64,000 bases of DNA from Pseudorasbora parva (Eukaryota > Chordata > Actinopteri > Cypriniformes > Gobionidae), in NCBI RefSeq assembly GCF_024679245.1, contig NC_090196.1, positions 8,086,861-8,150,860 on the forward strand, written 5' to 3'. Made by a program: the position numbers and the translations under genes. The first letter of the stretch is position 1. Every line of letters starts with the position of its first letter. Below, in pieces: positions 45,623-57,412 of this stretch. The notes beneath the pieces are model-generated. The model had not been told where the DNA came from and made no database searches. It was given only the letters and a program-made list of their open reading frames with translations.

Positions 45623-46111
45623 AGGTGCACTATGCAACCTTTCGTCCACTGGAGGCCGCCTATTCTAAACGAGTACCGGGACTTTTATTATGACGGGACG
45701 GGACACAGTCGCCGGGCGCCCGCACTTCCGCTTTTTCCGGTCAGGTAAAAACAGCTATTTTTATCATATCATATATCGAGGGGCCAAGGGCTTCGGCCAT
45801 CCGTCCGCTCTCTTCCCTGAACTGAAATGAAGTAGTGGGCTGTACTTTCCACACGATTGACATCAGGTTCAAGTACGCCAGGTTGGCTGGTGGTTATGTT
45901 GCCCCCATACCGCCTCCCATGGCCGAGACTGGTATTACGACACCTGTCGGGCCGGGGCTAGTAATGCTACTGCTAATTAAGGTTGATATCTCTGCAGCAC
46001 TATAACTTGACATTTTTTTAATGACATCATAACCCTTATTTCTTCTCATTCTTTTGATGCGTGTAGGTCATTTTTGGGATATTTTTACCTCAATTTTTAC
46101 ACATGGCACCT
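45623..46111. mobile_element. TTAA-flanked MITE, 489 bp
   Basis: TTAA at 45619-45622 and 46112-46115 surrounds AGGTGCACTATGCAAC and the partially inverse CACATGGCACCT. Confidence 0.75.
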
Positions 46112-46115
46112 TTAA

Positions 46116-47029
46116 ATGGCAGATGTTTAAAATGCCAAAATGACAGCATTTCTATCTGGTATGTGAATTACCCAGATGTTAATCCTTGCATTTCACAGTG
46201 TGATTCCAAGGCACTTATTAGATTGTTTTGCAAATTATTGTTAATTAAATGAATTAATCAAGACCATTAACAGCGGAATCAGATGAGAAACCAGGCCAGA
46301 AAGCCATTTTTCTTTTTATGAAAAATATGAACACACCATGCAAAAGCTCATAAATACCAGTGTGCCTCATAAAGACTCAGCTCTATAATGTTAAATAAAC
46401 TGCACATCAAGCTGTGCTTGTGTCTACTCTGCAGGGAGAAGGATATGTTTATGAAGGCAACACAAACCATCAGTTTTCATGTAACTGCATGATGGTTAAC
46501 CAAGACACTGTTATCCAAAGCAATTAGCAGTGCTTTTGATGTACAATAGACATATAAGTTTGCATGTTCCCTGGGAATCCAACCCTTGATTTTGGTGTTG
46601 ATACCAGTCGAAACCCTTGATACCAGTCAAGCTACATAAACCATGGAGTCATGGGCAAATTCCGACCTGTACTGAATTTTTTTAGATCATTGATTGGATC
46701 CATAGCACAGCAAAGTCTGACGCCAGTTTTCTTGGTTTAGTTCATACGCTTGATAATGTGAAGACCAGTTTGTGAGCACTGAAAATACTGAGAGCACTCA
46801 ATTTTTGGTACAATAAATATAGTCACTTAGCAGATGCTTTCATCCAGAGCAACTTACAGTACTTATTTATATTGGCAGTTCACTTTAAACAACCTGGACT
46901 TAAGTGTATTCACAAGGGCATAATTGTGATGGATTGAATCTTTTAAGTGTCCAAATGAGATGGAGACAAATTAAATTGATTAGAATTTTTGAATTTAATT
47001 ACATAGGTTCTATATTTGGTGTCACTACA
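46116..47029. other. Unrecognised; SINE/L2 tail at 46815-46862
   Basis: TTAGCAGATGCTTTCATCC followed by AGAGCAACTTACAG is the L2-type tail of a SINE on the minus strand, without a head. The rest is not recognised. Confidence 0.5.
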
Positions 47030-47081
47030 TTAAAGCGGACCTATTATGCCCCTTTGACAAGATGTAATATTCCTTATAAAA

Positions 47082-47247
47082 GCTTTTCTGTACCTCAACC
47101 AGTAGAGCGTGGTGGTAGCAACGCCAAGGTCATGGGTTTGATTCCCAGGGAAAGCAAGAACTGACAAAAATATGTACGTTAAAAAATGCAATGTAAGTTG
47201 CTTTGGATAAAAGTGTCTGCCAAATGCATTAATGTAAAATGTAAATG
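47082..47247 (+). repeat. tRNA-derived SINE, second copy
   Basis: It matches 4041-4206 along its length: A box ACCTCAACCAGTAGAGC, B box GGTTTGATTCC, tail GTTGCTTTGGATAAAAGTG. The acceptor stem GCTTTTC/GGAAAGC is kept with one wobble. Confidence 0.88.
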
Positions 47248-47471
47248 AAAGTCTCAGGTCCCCAGAATGTGTCTGTAAAAAATACGTCTGTCTCTTTCAG
47301 CTCAAAGAACCCTACAGTTCGTTTAAACCCGTTTTTGAGTGGAAGGAAAAACATGGTAATTTTGGTCATAAAGTGCATGTTTCTTTAAGAGCAAATGAGC
47401 TGCTGAAGGAGCTTTCCAGAAGAGGGCGGAGCCTGTACAGCTTTTGCCTCAGATACTCTACCCAAAACTAA

Positions 47472-47779
47472 GGCCCTGTCCCAAATGCCACACTTCATGT
47501 GCACTTTCGGTCTTGTGGACTTGGCCGGTGTGCGCGCGTATCCGTTAAGTCCACGAGACCGCAGGGTGTCCCATTTGTCAAATTTAGATCTCAGAAGAGT
47601 GCCCGTGAGCACGGCCCCTTTGAGGTCGATACGTGCCTTCGATGAGCACTTCTGCCGAGTCCGCACTGGTGCGGGTTACGCAGCGGACTTATTCCCGGCA
47701 GTCAAAACGGCATTACGTCATGAAAGTGCGAACTCAGAGGAAGGCCATGAGGGTTTAGGGTGCCATTTGGGACAGGGGG
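47472..47779. mobile_element. MITE with CCCTGTCCCAAATG ends
   Basis: GGCCCTGTCCCAAATG on the left and CATTTGGGACAGGGGG on the right are inverted. The possible 3-bp TSDs are TAA and AAA. The GC-rich interior (ACGCAGCGGACTTATTCC) has no intact coding role. Confidence 0.7.
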
Positions 47780-47782
47780 AAA

Positions 47783-47898
47783 GGGTGAGTCTCAATCAGC
47801 TCCCTAGTTCAGAAGCACTTATCAAGGAATCAGTCAATGGACGGACTCCCAGATCAGTGCCCTGACTACTGAACTGGGAAGCTGATTGAGACGCACCC
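47783..47898. mobile_element. 116-bp MITE with GAGTCTCAATCAGC ends
   Basis: GGGTGAGTCTCAATCAGCTC and AGCTGATTGAGACGCACCC are inverted. Almost the whole element is two arms (CTAGTTC/GAACTGG) with a short loop. It begins 3 bp after the previous MITE. Confidence 0.8.
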
Positions 47899-48495
47899 TA
47901 AAACATCTGTTTGGTTTTGATCATCATTTCTATTGTGGTCACGTGACTCTGCAGTTCATCATCATATGCACAGAAAGCTTAACGTCAGACGACATGTCCC
48001 GTGAGTATTAAACTAAACTAGTATTAAACTTATTCTCTTTTACGTACTTTTTACGTCTTATTGTGGTTAATAAATACACACAAGCTTATGTCAAACAAAG
48101 TTGACCTGTTGCTAAATATGCTGTTAATATGAAACAGACAGACAACAAAAGTAAAAAAAAGAAAAATCTCTTGATTGGTTCTATACTCTCGATATAACTT
48201 TAATAAGAATACATTTCTAACTTGAACGCTGTTGTTAAATGCTCTGGCCATGAGATAAACATGGCGGACTGTGTACAACTCACACAGGGGAGGAGCTATG
48301 CTAATAAAAAGAGCCCATCAGCAGTTGTGGGCGGGGCCTAAACATATGCAAGGTCACAAAAAACTGCAAAAAAGAGGAGTTGGTGGATTTTTAACATTAT
48401 ATCGCTAAACTGGTAAAAATCGAACCAGCACACTGTTGACACACATCTATGTTCAAACACTATGTAAATGTGCATTTTGCATAAATCCCTTTTAA

Positions 48496-50499
48496 CATTA
48501 TGTGTCTATGTAGGTTTTTCTGAAGTTTTGCTTATGTGATTGTTCTCTGTGTGCGTGATTTTTTTTTTTGGAAAACTGATCTAATCCACAATTTCAACAC
48601 CTTTCTTAGGTACATGCTGAGGGTTAAAATGCAAAAGAGTTCTAAATCCAATCACATACAGCACTGCAAATTCCATTTATTTTTGCAACTCATGAATATT
48701 TAAGCATGGACATTTGCATAAAATGCAGTGCCTTGGGAATTCAGCACCTGTCTCTGTTGATTTTATTTATGTTAAAATGTCATTTCTGCTGGTTGCTCTG
48801 ATGCTAATATCCCTTAATTGAGAGTATGGCATTTATTAAAGGCTTTCCGTTTGGAAATAATTTAATGTCATTAGATTTTCAGTCAATGTTTTTTGTGCGT
48901 TTGTGGAGATCGCCTGATAAGGCCACAATCAAAAATCTTCCCTTATTTTGTTCAAGGTACTGCAACAACAAAACCTTCCCTTATTTTGTTCAAGGTACTG
49001 CAACAACCGAAACCTTGTGGGATACGGAGACTCGCACTGTGACTGAAGCTCATCCTCATGTTTTTAATCCACTGAGTGAATTCCTGGGGTCACCGTGACA
49101 GTTTCCCGGCAACCGAGGCTTTCATTTTTCAAACATTTACATGACACAGAAATTGTATACCTGCAAAAGCTTTTGCTTTTGATACTTTATCTTTTTGACA
49201 TTTGATACCTTACTCCGGGTAAAATAAATGTGAAAGGACGAGTGTTGTACGCTTATACTCATCGTCTCTTAATCCACTCCATCTATTTTTTGATCATTAT
49301 TCAGAATCCAATCCAGACAAAACTCAAAATGTTGCCTTTTTATGAAACGTACCCACATTCAAGTGTTGATTTAAAAAAAAAAAGCTTGCTGGTGGCGGCG
49401 GCCATGTTGGAATCAGGACCAGACTAGCATAACTTGCATTAAATGTGTTACCTCAAAATCTTTGTAACCCCTATTATCAGATACTTCTGCAGAATGAAGA
49501 AATATTGGATCACCATATACATTTATTATTATATTTGTACACGGCTCTATAACAAAAAAAAACTTTGCATAATGTTGCATCCATACTAGTAGCTGTCAAT
49601 AAAAAAGTCTAAGAACATCGTCATTTCTACAAGATACTACAAAATGACAATCAATGATGCTTTAAAAACCCACATCCAGTGGGTACATTTAAACCCTGTC
49701 TGTTTTTTTTTTTTTTTTTTTTTTTTGAGGCCTTTTCTTCTAATGCGTGCATTTGAGGCCTAATCTTACATTATGCAGCACTCTTTTATACACACATGCT
49801 CATAATGTCTCCTAGACCTCCAGGCTGTGACCACAAACTGCCCTTCTTCTATAGTCAGTAGTTATCAAGAGAATATCTTATTATAGGAGAAGCATTCATT
49901 ATATTTTATAGCTTTATTCCCTCTGGTTACAGAGCAACTCTGTTTGTTAAAGCGTTTTAGCTCCTAGTATGTGAGACTGTGTTTGTAAAGAAGTGAAGTC
50001 ATAATCACTCCACAGGCAATAACACTCATGCAATGATATTTTATTCTCTTGACACACAGTTTCTTTTTATAAGGAGCTTCTGTCAGGGCAGATTTTGTGC
50101 CATATTTACCTTGTAGTCCCTCTCCTAGTTTGACTGCTGAAAATATCTTTTATCCATCTGTCGATGTTAGCACACCTCCAAATATATCCTTCTAGCTTTA
50201 TGCCACGCCACCTAAGTGATCCTCATTTCCTAATGGCAGTCAATGGAGGACAATCCCATAATCCATCTGAAGTGTGTCACTGACCCAATGGCACTGGTTT
50301 CTGGGTTGACGCCAGCCCAAATTTAACTTACCGCCATATCTGACAAAGGCTGGTGAAAATACTGGACATAATGTGAATATTTCAGCTACAAAATTAGATT
50401 TTTTTTTTTTATTATATAATTTTATTCAGTAAATGTTTGTTTTGGACCTCGAATTTGATTGGCTGAACATTGTTATAAGAATGCTGGTGTTCAATCTAA
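48496..50499. other. No gene; small tandem duplication and poly-T
   Basis: 48937-49007 is a 38-bp unit (CTTCCCTTATTTTGTTCAAG...) repeated twice. A run of 20 or more T lies near 49707-49726. The rest is unrecognised. Confidence 0.5.
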
Positions 50500-50985
50500 T
50501 CTCATTGAGAAAATTAAATAATGTTCAGACATATTTTGACTAGTTTAACGATGGAAAAAATGGTCGGCACACCCAGGGCATGGTCTAAAAGTGTTGTACC
50601 TAGTCTCTTAATGAGTCATGGGTGTGTTTTGGGCGTAACATGCAATCAGAGTCTCTTCTCCCATTTCCTTTAAAAGCCAGTTGCGATCGCACCATGGCAG
50701 AATTGCTATTTTGTGACATTTTTCTATGTTACAGGCAAATATTAGGGGAGTGTTGCAGGGGTAGTTGTTCCAACTTTTTTTAAGATGTGGTGATGACATG
50801 AAATTTTGAATCAACTTATTTTCGCTTAAAATTATAATTTTTTCTCATTTTAAACAATTGATATGTCGTCTATGTTGTGTTCTGAATAAAATCTTGAAAT
50901 TTGAAACGTCCACACCATTGCATTCTGTATTTATTCACAATTTGTACTGTGTCCCAACTTTTTTGGAATCGGGTTTGTATTTAAA
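50500..50985. mobile_element. Right end of a DNA transposon (TGTCCCAACTTTTTTGG type)
   Basis: The terminus GTGTCCCAACTTTTTTGGAA, then TCGGGTTTGTA, is preceded by CATTCTGTATTTATTCACAA, the common end of an IS630/Tc1-like fish family. A relative is at 58222-59430. The left boundary is uncertain. Confidence 0.55.
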
Positions 50986-51533
50986 CCCTAAATTTTATTC
51001 TTTTTCTTTGTCCAGTATCAACTAAGTTTAATGGGGTTGTTTATGTTTTCTTCAGCAATCTAGTGTATTCAGTATTCAGTGTGGATTTAGACCATATTCC
51101 TTTCATCGTGTGCTTGGTTATAGCCACCAATCATGACCAATCATGACACTCACATGCATGTTTTTACAGTGAACTTGTGTTTGTTATTTATTATAACAGC
51201 ACTGGTGTAAGCGGTGTTGTGTGATTTTTACCTGGAGCGAAAACTGGAAAATTGGAATACATTTTATGCATAGAATATAAGAATAAAATGTTGTTAAAAT
51301 GTACTGTGAAATGTTAATATGTACTCAGTATTATCAAAAGATCACACAGGAATCGTCATTTGCTGCATCATTTACTTACTTATTTGGCCTTTTCGTCATT
51401 GACAAAAGGCCGCTTCTTTTAGCAACACTATGTAAGTTGCTGGACTTTTCGTTATGGAGTACTCTTATCTTTTTTATTTGATTAATTTATGCCACTCAAT
51501 CGCATTATGTTGAAATTTCTATAAAAGTTACTG
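50986..51533. other. No gene recognised
   Basis: AT-rich unrecognised sequence with a short duplicated phrase (ACCAATCATGA) near 51130. Confidence 0.4.
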
Positions 51534-51916
51534 CACTGTAAAAATTTTTTTTTTTTGTTTAACTTAAAAAGGTAAGTAACCTGGTTGCCTTAAAATTTTG
51601 AGTTTATTGAAATTAAAAATTTGAGTTGAAACAATGAAGGAAATTTGTTTAATAAATAGAAACTCAAAATATTATTGTATCTGAACCACATAATAAATCA
51701 TGAAAATATCACTATTTGGCATGTTTTTACTGCTTCATCAGAAATAAAACACACACAAATACCCAATATGCTTACAAAATCTTTGAATAATATTTTAATA
51801 AAGGTTGTCGAAACTCAAAAAATGTTCATTGTATTAACTCAAAATTTTAATTTCAATGAACACAAAATTTTAAGGAAACCAGGTAACTTTTTTTCTAAAA
51901 AATGTTTTTTACAGTG
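51534..51916. mobile_element. CACTGTAAAAAA MITE, copy 2
   Basis: It is nearly identical to 17494-17888, including GGTAAGTAACCTGGTTGCCT and the inverted GGTAACTTTTTTTCTAAA end. The ends are CACTGTAAAAAT and TTTTTTACAGTG. Confidence 0.85.
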
Positions 51917-54074
51917 TGGGTAACTTAGGATGTCAAAACAATGAAGAAACTGTGGATGATGAAATGTCTCGGTTACATATGTACCCCGTTTCCTGAGGAG
52001 GGAACAGAGATGTAACGTCCCCCATTCGTCAGTCACTGACGTTACTCGGAGTGACTGAACGAAAGGGAACTTATTTTACCTAGCTACCAACCTGCTATGT
52101 AGATTAGATTTTCTGCCAACACATTCTCACTCCCAACTCAACACTTCTGTTGGCGCTTGGTTAGAACCCTTCGATGTCAACTTTTAACGCACATGGTACC
52201 CCTTTAACATCACTTGAGAAACCTTTGGCATCATACACGCATGTTGGTCCTGGGAATGTTATCGTCATGATGAAATTAAATATATTGGGTTATAATTTTG
52301 CCATTATGACCTGTATGAGTGTGATTCTCAATTTAAACTGCTAGCATAATTTTATTTACATTTATTTAATTTATTTATTTAAGTTGTTTAACATGTTTGA
52401 ACATGTAATTCCACCCCTAAACCTACCCACTTGTGTATTATATGCTATAAAACACAGGATATAACAAGCAGATACGACTACAGACACAATTCATTCAAAA
52501 AGTACAAGTATTCCAAGTTTTCCGAGGCCAAACGATTGATTTGGGTAAAGAAAAGACCCAAAAGCATTCACCGTCTCCATCTGCCGTATCAGGCACATGC
52601 AAAAACTGTCAGCCGAATAAATTTTACGTCAGCTAAACTGTCATTGGCTCTCGTGTGTCTTGTGAGCAAGTGAATCATGGTAAAGAGTCGGTGTGTATTT
52701 TAAATGAGATACTGTATGACTGTGTACGCACTGTGACATTCCCAATGCAAGGAGAGGTTTAAGCTGCCACAAAACACAAGAAAGTCAGGGGCAGGGTTAA
52801 CATAAATTGTCTTTTATGTAACCAAGAACTGAGGAATGCAAAAAGGAATCTAAACTGGAACTTAGGTTCTTCCCGGTCTTGGGTATCCATAACAGCCATG
52901 CTCTCCTCGTCTGCTTGAACACTAGGCTACCTTGAAGGGTGAAGGCAGAGCAAAAATAAAGGCAATGTTGGTAAAGCAGAGGTTATAAGTTTAACCGTGT
53001 CCTTGTTCTTCAGTCTGTCACCCTTTAGGCCTCCCTTTGCTTCTGTGCCCTGTCCTGGGGTTGTCTGCACCCAGAACCATCCAACATTGAGTGAAGCAAA
53101 GTTCCAAGATTTATACTTACGTCCACTGTGCCATTATTGGCTACAGCTGTGAGTGATTCCATGCTTGGAGTGTGAACAGGTAGAAGTACTCACAGTTGAT
53201 TACTTTTTCTAGTTTGGACCTACTAATTTGATCCTTGGCTCCTTTCTCCACCATTGGATTGCCATAGAACATTCAGCAAGTAAAACATAAAAATCCTTTT
53301 TTTATGGTCAGTTTTTGCTATAAATACCTGTGACTACTTTTATTAGCCTGTTACATGTTTTATATTGTTTAGAAGGGGTTATGTTCAGGGTATGAGTTTC
53401 TCCAAAATATAATAGTAGCCTATAAATATTTATAAAATAATTTATAAATGAAATTATTTGCATTTACAAATGCAACTAATTGTGCATCTTGATCTGATGC
53501 AGGGGGCAAACAACTGAAATCAACAGAGCGTCGAAAAATGAAGCTAAATGGGTACTCTCTGCCGAAGGGTCCTGACTAAGGGTCCTGACTAAGTTTGGTA
53601 TAAGAACGTGTTGCTTGGGCTTACAGTCAAATTTGACCTCTACAAGACTAATGGCTAACTGCATTCCTCTCCAAAATAACGAGAATAACACAATAAGCAA
53701 TTATAGTGCTTGCAAATATTTTTTGATAAACAACAGTTTGGTCAAACACCTTCTTTAGGAATTTCTCATAATACTTGCCTGCACAGCTGCTTGCATCCAG
53801 GTGGATGAGAGGTGTTTATTTATTCATTTTCTTGCCAAAGGCAATTGCATTTGGCAAGTGTTAATTTTGCACCCCAGCTGTAGCCATTTCCATGTGTTCT
53901 CTTGCTCTCTCTCTCTCTCTCTCTGAGAATTATCTAAATTGCTCCGAAGAGTCTGTATAATGACAGCTCCTAGTGTCAGTGTGCTGTATGCAATATAAAT
54001 GGTAATGATATAGAACCAATAATGCTGCTGATGAAATATAAACTGAATGTGTGCGGTCATTGTTTCATTTACAG
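51917..54074. other. Mostly unrecognised; repeat-like patch at 51962-52075
   Basis: GGTTACATATGTACCCCGTT followed by GAGGGAACAGAGATGTAACG is typical of a cyprinid repeat with TAACGT-rich arms. A 13-bp direct duplication GGGTCCTGACTAA lies at 53565-53590 and a short CT run at 53906-53923. No gene is supported up to the acceptor at 54074. Confidence 0.4.
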
Positions 54075-54187
54075 ATGGTGAAAGGCCAATGGAGGGAACG
54101 GATACCAGCCGTAAAAGAGACTCGCGTTCATCAGACAAGTACCGCAAAAGCGAAGATGCCAGCAACAGCCAGGAGGAGGAAAACACA
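54075..54187 (+). CDS. Candidate internal exon of an unidentified host gene
   Basis: A pyrimidine-rich acceptor (CATTGTTTCATTTACAG) precedes 113 bp of open frame ending at a strong donor (ACA/GTAAGA). The encoded 37-38 residues are hydrophilic, starting GERPMEGTDTSRKRDSRSSD and ending in an acidic SNSQEEENT, without hydrophobic core or known motif. Such Ser/Arg/Glu-rich segments are typical of disordered linkers in nuclear or scaffold proteins. The local codon composition is richer in GC than the surroundings, and no transposon homology was recognised. I do not recognise the gene. No neighbouring exon was found within the window, so if real it is flanked by long introns. A chance open frame between splice-like sites is the alternative. 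Confidence 0.4.
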
Positions 54188-54559
54188 GTAAGATTCTTTA
54201 TTTGGCTTTTCACCAAAAAAATCTACATTTAAAAACAATTATAAGGCAAAAAAGTGCACTTATTGAATGTGCATGTGTAGTGTCTACATATTGATAATAT
54301 AATATTAATGAAATCAATTTTAAGAGAGCACACTTTTAATGGCAGTTTTTAACACTTATAATGTCATAATGTCAAAGTTATTCTTTGAAGTGCCTTTTAT
54401 ATTATTGTTTTACAGAAGTATACTTATTGTGACGCTTATAATTATAATTAATATTATAATTTTAACTCAATACTAATTATTCAGTATTTTTAGAGTTGAT
54501 ATATTTTAAATGTACTAAACTGTTATATCATCATAACAATTCTGTATTTAAATACAAGA
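54188..54559. other. AT-rich, no gene recognised
   Basis: It would be intron sequence if the 54075-54187 exon is real. Confidence 0.35.
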
Positions 54560-55376
54560 CATACAAGCAACTCAGCCACAAAGTGGTAGGCCTTGTAAAA
54601 TCACATAGTGGGGTTAGCACATGCTGAGGTGCACAGTGCGCATAAGTCAACAACTTTTTGCAGAGTCGATAGCTACAGACCTCAGATTAGCTCAAGAACA
54701 GTGTATATACAGCTTCATGGAATGGGTTTCATTGGCCAAGCAGCCTCTAGAGCAGTGGGGACGTGTTCTCTGGAGGGATGAATCTTGTCTGACTGGCAAT
54801 CTGATGGACGAGTCTGGGTTTGGCAGTTGTCAGTGGAATGGTACTTGTCTGACTGCATTGTGCCAAGAGTTAAGTTTGGTGGATGGGGTATTATGGTGTG
54901 GGGTTGTTTTTCAGGGGTTGGGCTTGGCCCCTTAGTTCCAGTGAAAGGAACTCTTAATGTTTCAGCATACCAATACATTTTGGACAATGTCATGTTTCCT
55001 GTGGGAACAGTTTGGGGATGGCCCCTTCCTGTTCCAACATGACTGTGCACCAGTGCACAAAGCAAGCTCCATAAAGACATGGATGAGTGAGTATGGTGTG
55101 TAGGAAATTGACTGGTCTGCACAGTCCTGACCTCAACCTGAAGCACTTTTGGGATGAATTAGAGCGGAGAGTGCAAGCCAGGCCTTCTTGTCCAACATCA
55201 GTGCCTGACCTCACAACGGCGCTTCTAGAAGAATGGTAAACACACTCCTAAAGCTTGTGAAAAGCCTTCCTAGAAAAGTTGAAGTTGTTATAGCTGCAAA
55301 GAGTAGACAACTCCATATTAAACCCTACAAATGAATAATGGGATGTTGGATGACTTCCCCAAACTTTTGCCAATGT
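54560..55376 (+). mobile_element. Tc1-like element, left end lost
   Basis: It has the same family as 11758 and 44746. Right end TTTTGCCAATG reaches TA at 55376. The transposase is fragmentary, with pieces such as AQEQCIYSFMEWVS (about 54690) and frames around GGWGIMVWGCFSGVGLGPL (about 54875). Confidence 0.8.
54621..55042 (+). pseudogene. Tc1 transposase relic
   Basis: Two overlapping frames carry fragments of the DDE domain: RLAQEQ-YSFMEWVS and VLWRDESCLTG (the first Asp region, about 54770) in one, and VKFGGWGIMVWGCFSGVGLG (about 54870-54930) in the other. At least one frameshift separates them. The N-terminal HTH domains are absent and the Glu motif downstream (CAACCTGAAGCAC, about 55133) has lost codons. 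It cannot be functional. Confidence 0.7.
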
Positions 55377-55639
55377 AGTGAATAAAGAAATACTTCTCAA
55401 GTGAGAACTCTAATAGTATTAAATAGAAAATTAAACTATTATACATTTAATATTTAAATGTACAATCGATTCTATTATGTCTATAATATATGTCTTTTTT
55501 TGTTTGTTAAATATCCTGTTTTGCTTGAATCACTAATATTTTGAACAACAGTGGAATAGAGGCCAGAAATAGATCTGAATCCACTTTCAAATTCAATTGC
55601 AGTGTGAATGCAAAAGAGAACTGAATTCTTAGTGAAGTT

Positions 55640-55698
55640 GCAGTATCTAAAGTATGAAAAAGTAATCACAACGTGATTTTAAACGTCGTGCAGCCCTA
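55640..55698. mobile_element. hAT right-end fragment
   Basis: GTAATCACAACGTGATTTT followed by CGTCGTGCAGCCCTA is a hAT terminus. The partner end was not found; the Tc1 at 54560-55376 may have inserted into this element. Confidence 0.5.
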
Positions 55699-56004
55699 AT
55701 TTCGGCACAAAGATAACAATGCTGGGGTAGATGTTATGTCTGTCTAAGAAAATAAGAAACACATGGGCATTGGAACCATTGTGTGTGGGTGGGACAAGAC
55801 ACCCACTTTTTTTTACGACCAATGATATTGGACCCACTCACTTTTATCGTCTCTTATTCAGCACGTCTGTTTACCTACCCCTAACCGAGAAACAAGTTAG
55901 ATGCTTTATTTCCACTTTTCTAATATTTTCTCTGTTTTAATGAAAAATAAATGCCTTTCCAATCTGATATGTAATGGGAAAAGGGAGTATAGCGTGTTCG
56001 GCAA

Positions 56005-56079
56005 AAGGCGGATTTGAACCTCTGATCGATTTGTGTCAAAACTTGATGACACGCGTCTTACCCTACACTATAGCCACGG
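56005..56079 (-). repeat. tRNA-like sequence (SINE head or tRNA pseudogene)
   Basis: On the minus strand TGGCTATAGTGTAGGG resembles an A box and GGTTCAAATCC is a perfect B box, 40-45 bp apart. The acceptor-stem ends do not pair well, and no L2-type tail was found. Confidence 0.45.
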
Positions 56080-56120
56080 TAAATAATTCATAATTTCTAT
56101 AATTTCGTCTGGTCATTTAC

Positions 56121-56192
56121 ATTAAATACAAATATACTACAGTTTACTAAACGATCGATTGTTTAGTAAACAGTGGTATATTTGTATTTAAT
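56121..56192. repeat. 72-bp near-perfect palindrome
   Basis: ATTAAATACAAATATACTAC and GTGGTATATTTGTATTTAAT flank GTTTACTAAAC/GTTTAGTAAAC around the centre GATCGATT. Only a couple of mismatches are present. Confidence 0.85.
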
Positions 56193-56750
56193 GCAAATTG
56201 CATCTAATGTTATTCTGAGAGAAAATCTGAGTAAATCTGAGAGAGAGGACCCACCCACTTTTTATTTGCTTCCGACGCCTTTGAAGAGAAACACCACTTT
56301 TTGCAAAAAGCTCTTTTAGTCCATGAATGCATTCTTAAAAAGTTTACTTCATTTTACTTACCGAGGACATATCAGGTCATTTCAACCTCTAAAAGATGAG
56401 AATATACTGTCGGGAATAAGATACGGTTCATACTGGCTTAAATGATTGATGGCCTTTGCACTCATCCAAGATGTTTCTCAAAAGAGCCTTCGCTGCATTC
56501 CCGTCCCTCCCACAGCACAGAAGGGCCTGGCTTTTAGCACCTTTAATCTCAAAACAGTGTCACACACAAGCTAGTCCAAATGCTCTCCACATCACTCACG
56601 GGACCAACAAACCCTCAGTGTCAAATGAAATCAGTTGCACAGCCATGGATCGATATAAACTAAGCAAACCACGAACAACCTCAGTTGTTTGTGAAAAGAG
56701 ATTTGTGTGACTTTTAGTCCATATCTGCTTGCTATACAGGTTGACAAAAT
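56193..56750. other. No gene recognised
   Basis: The phrase GACCCACCCACTTTTT (56249) echoes ACACCCACTTTTTTTT (55799), suggesting that 55790-56270 is one undetermined repeat. Nothing is coding. Confidence 0.35.
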
Positions 56751-56754
56751 TTAA

Positions 56755-57408
56755 GGGATAGTTAACCAAAAAATTTGACTTATAACATGATTTACTCATT
56801 CTCAAGCCATGTATATGATTTTCTTTTTTCAACCGAATACAATTGGAGTTATATTAAAAAAATATCCTGGCTTCTCTCAGCTTTTTGAAGCTTTAAAAAG
56901 TGCATCCATCCATCATAAAAGTAAACCATACGACTCCAGGGGGTTAATTAAGGTCTTCTGAAGTGATGTGATGGGTTTATAAGAAAAATATCCATATTTA
57001 AAAACAATAACTATAAGTTATCAAGTTCCAGAGGAACAATGACCTCTGACCCAATGTTATAATGTAGGCATAGCATAAGATTAGGTTAAAATTGATGAAC
57101 GCAGAAGCCCTGAGGATAGAGCAAAACAAAACACTGGTCATGAAAATGGACTGAGACGGAAAAAAAAATTATATAAGAAAAGATGAGCTATGTCCTATAT
57201 CATATGTCGGGTCAGAGGTCACCCTTCCACCGGAACTTGACTCTCTCATGAATGTTTTTCCATTAAAAAAAAAACATTGCTTCGCTTCAGAAGGCATTTC
57301 TTAACCCACTGGAGTCGAATGGATTATGTTTATGATGGATGGATGCACTTTTTGTTAAATTAGTGGTTAAATTATGGGATGATTTTCATTTTAGGGTGAA
57401 CTAACCCT
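56755..57408. mobile_element. TTAA-flanked MITE, 654 bp
   Basis: TTAA at 56751-56754 and 57409-57412. The ends GGGATAGTTAACC and GGGTGAACTAACCCT are inverted. The arms share GATGGATGCACTTTT-type sequence with its inverse near 56900 and 57330. Confidence 0.85.
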
Positions 57409-57412
57409 TTAA

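Larger units (their letters stand above)
47034..48491. mobile_element. TTAA-flanked transposon with three nested elements
   Basis: TTAA at 47030-47033 and 48492-48495. AGCGGACCTATTATGCCCC on the left and TGCATAAATCCCT on the right are partly inverted. The body (GAAGAGGGCGGAGCC, GTTGTGGGCGGGGCC) is a common cyprinid non-autonomous family. It is interrupted by a SINE (47082) and two MITEs (47472, 47783). Confidence 0.75.
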
